DNA of 7,668 bases, taken from Limnohabitans sp. Its GTDB lineage: Bacteria; Pseudomonadota; Gammaproteobacteria; Burkholderiales; Burkholderiaceae_C. A model generated the notes under the pieces. It saw only the letters and a list, made by a program, of their open reading frames with translations, searched no databases and had not been told where the DNA came from. Positions 6,988 to 7,668 of the stretch are shown piece by piece. The DNA is taken from positions 1 through 7,668 of the forward strand of contig VEQI01000156.1 of NCBI GenBank assembly GCA_018883305.1. Direction: 5' to 3'. The position numbers and the translations under genes are program-made. Every line of letters begins with the position of its first letter. The stretch's first letter is position 1.

Positions 6988-7095
6988 CCCAACTGTACCC
7001 AAAAGTTTTCCAGGCTTGCTGTTCAGGTTAAGTGAAACGCATGGCATTTCCCACTGTCAGCGGGGGTTGGGCATAACAAAGTCATAATTCAAGGG
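6988..7095 (+). promoter_or_regulatory. Intergenic promoter region upstream of the M50 peptidase gene
   Basis: This is the only sizeable non-coding gap in the window. It carries CATAAC (7072-7077) and CATAAT (7083-7088), an exact CATAA repeat 11 bases apart, about one helical turn. CATAAT ends 7 bases before the GTG at 7096 and is the best -10 candidate. No convincing -35 is seen at 16-18 bases. CCCAAC (6988-6993) could pair with GTTGGG (7066-7071) over a 72-base loop, but this is too weak to call a structure. I see no terminator hairpin with a T-run for the upstream unit. Confidence 0.35.
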
Positions 7096-7668
7096 GTGAA
7101 CTTCCCTGAACTGGTCCAGACCGTCCTGATCTACGCCCTGCCGGTGCTGTTTGCCATCACCCTGCACGAGGCGGCCCACGGGTATGCCGCGCGGCATTTT
7201 GGCGACAACACGGCCTGGATGATGGGCCGCGTCACCCTCAACCCCGTCCCCCACATCGACTGGGTGGGCACGCTGGTCATGCCCCTGGTCCTGTACTTCG
7301 CCACCTCGGGCGGCATGCTGTTTGGCTATGCCAAGCCGGTGCCGGTGCGTTTTGATCGACTGAACAACCCCAAGCGCGACATGATCTGGGTCGCTCTGGC
7401 GGGTCCCGCCATCAACCTGGTGCAGGCCCTGTTATGGGGCGCATTGTTGTATTTACTGGTGGGCGCTGGGCTACACGAGCGGTTTTTCCTGGAAATGTGC
7501 CGTGCGGGCATGCTGGTCAACGTGGTCATGTTTGCCTTCAACCTGTTTCCCCTGCCGCCATTGGATGGCGGTCGTGTGCTGGTGGGCCTGTTGCCCTGGC
7601 GGCAAGCCCTGATGTTTTCTCGCATCGAGCCCTATGGCTTTTTCATTGTCATGGCACTGGTGCTGATG
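7096..7668 (+). CDS. Site-2 protease family (peptidase M50) membrane metalloprotease, cut by the window end
   Basis: An inner-membrane zinc metalloprotease of the short, PDZ-less M50 group, 191 codons visible with no stop. Related proteins are about 220 residues, so roughly 30 are missing. The zinc motif HEAAH (24-28, catalytic E25) sits in the first membrane helix, within AITLHEAAHGYAARHFGD. The third ligand motif is FNLFPLPPLDGGR (148-160, D157). Between them are VTLNPVPHIDWVGT, GYAKPVPV and an ALAGPAINL segment, all typical of this group. Family members cleave transmembrane substrates in the membrane, but the target of this small branch is not known. GTG 7096 is the likely start, giving NFPELVQTVLIYALPVLF. 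An AAGGGG abuts it with no proper Shine-Dalgarno spacing, while a CATAAT lies 7 bases upstream. It is separated from yciO by 108 bases and probably has its own promoter. Confidence 0.93.
   Translation, partial: MNFPELVQTVLIYALPVLFAITLHEAAHGYAARHFGDNTAWMMGRVTLNPVPHIDWVGTLVMPLVLYFATSGGMLFGYAKPVPVRFDRLNNPKRDMIWVALAGPAINLVQALLWGALLYLLVGAGLHERFFLEMCRAGMLVNVVMFAFNLFPLPPLDGGRVLVGLLPWRQALMFSRIEPYGFFIVMALVLM

Noticed and set aside
6988..7071. CCCAAC and GTTGGG as arms of a terminator or riboswitch stem
   Set aside because: Only 6 pairs close a 72-base loop, with no T-run and no recognisable aptamer core.
7041..7076. A tiny open frame (ATG, 11 codons, stop TAA) in the gap before the M50 gene, considered as a leader peptide
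   Set aside because: It has no ribosome site, no run of regulatory codons and no adjacent attenuator hairpin; it is likely chance.
1..7668. Defence system, mobile element or CRISPR array
   Set aside because: Reading both strands shows only conserved housekeeping genes with tight spacing. There are no integrase or transposase frames, spaced repeats or composition shifts that I can see.

Overview
This GC-rich window is a compact stretch of chromosomal housekeeping genes from a betaproteobacterium. It is most likely Burkholderiales, in or near Comamonadaceae. That is inferred from protein style (RecJ, LolD/LolC, an RpfE-type protein, a YciO homologue and a short M50 peptidase), from the gene order, and from A/T-rich hexamers lying just upstream of start codons. 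No tRNA, rRNA, CRISPR array, insertion sequence, phage gene or attachment site is visible, and almost every base is coding.

Left arm (1-1862, minus strand): a lipoprotein-release operon, a LolC/E-type permease followed by the LolD ATPase with an 8-base overlap. lolD runs off the left edge. The two proteins would form an inner-membrane ABC machine that extracts lipoproteins for delivery to the outer membrane.

Centre (1904-4569, plus strand): a divergent unit with an RpfE-type protein of unknown biochemical function, overlapping recJ by 13 bases. RecJ is the 5'-3' single-strand DNA exonuclease of recombination and mismatch repair.

Right arm (4592-6987, plus strand): a tight cluster of a PHP-domain phosphoesterase of the YciV/RNase AM (3',5'-nucleoside bisphosphate phosphatase) type, a ten-helix DMT/EamA transporter (4-base ATGA overlap), and a YciO protein of the Sua5/YrdC fold (12-base gap). 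rnm/yciV and yciO are also neighbours in E. coli, so the pairing is old; the transporter lies between them here. After a 108-base gap a site-2-protease (M50) gene begins at 7096 and runs off the right edge.

I found no clearly new biological system. The most useful observation is that all three plus-strand genes that open a transcription unit (rpfE-type, rnm, M50) use GTG starts placed 6-7 bases after a -10-like hexamer, with poor or badly spaced ribosome binding sites. This suggests leaderless or near-leaderless mRNAs, while genes inside the units start with ATG.
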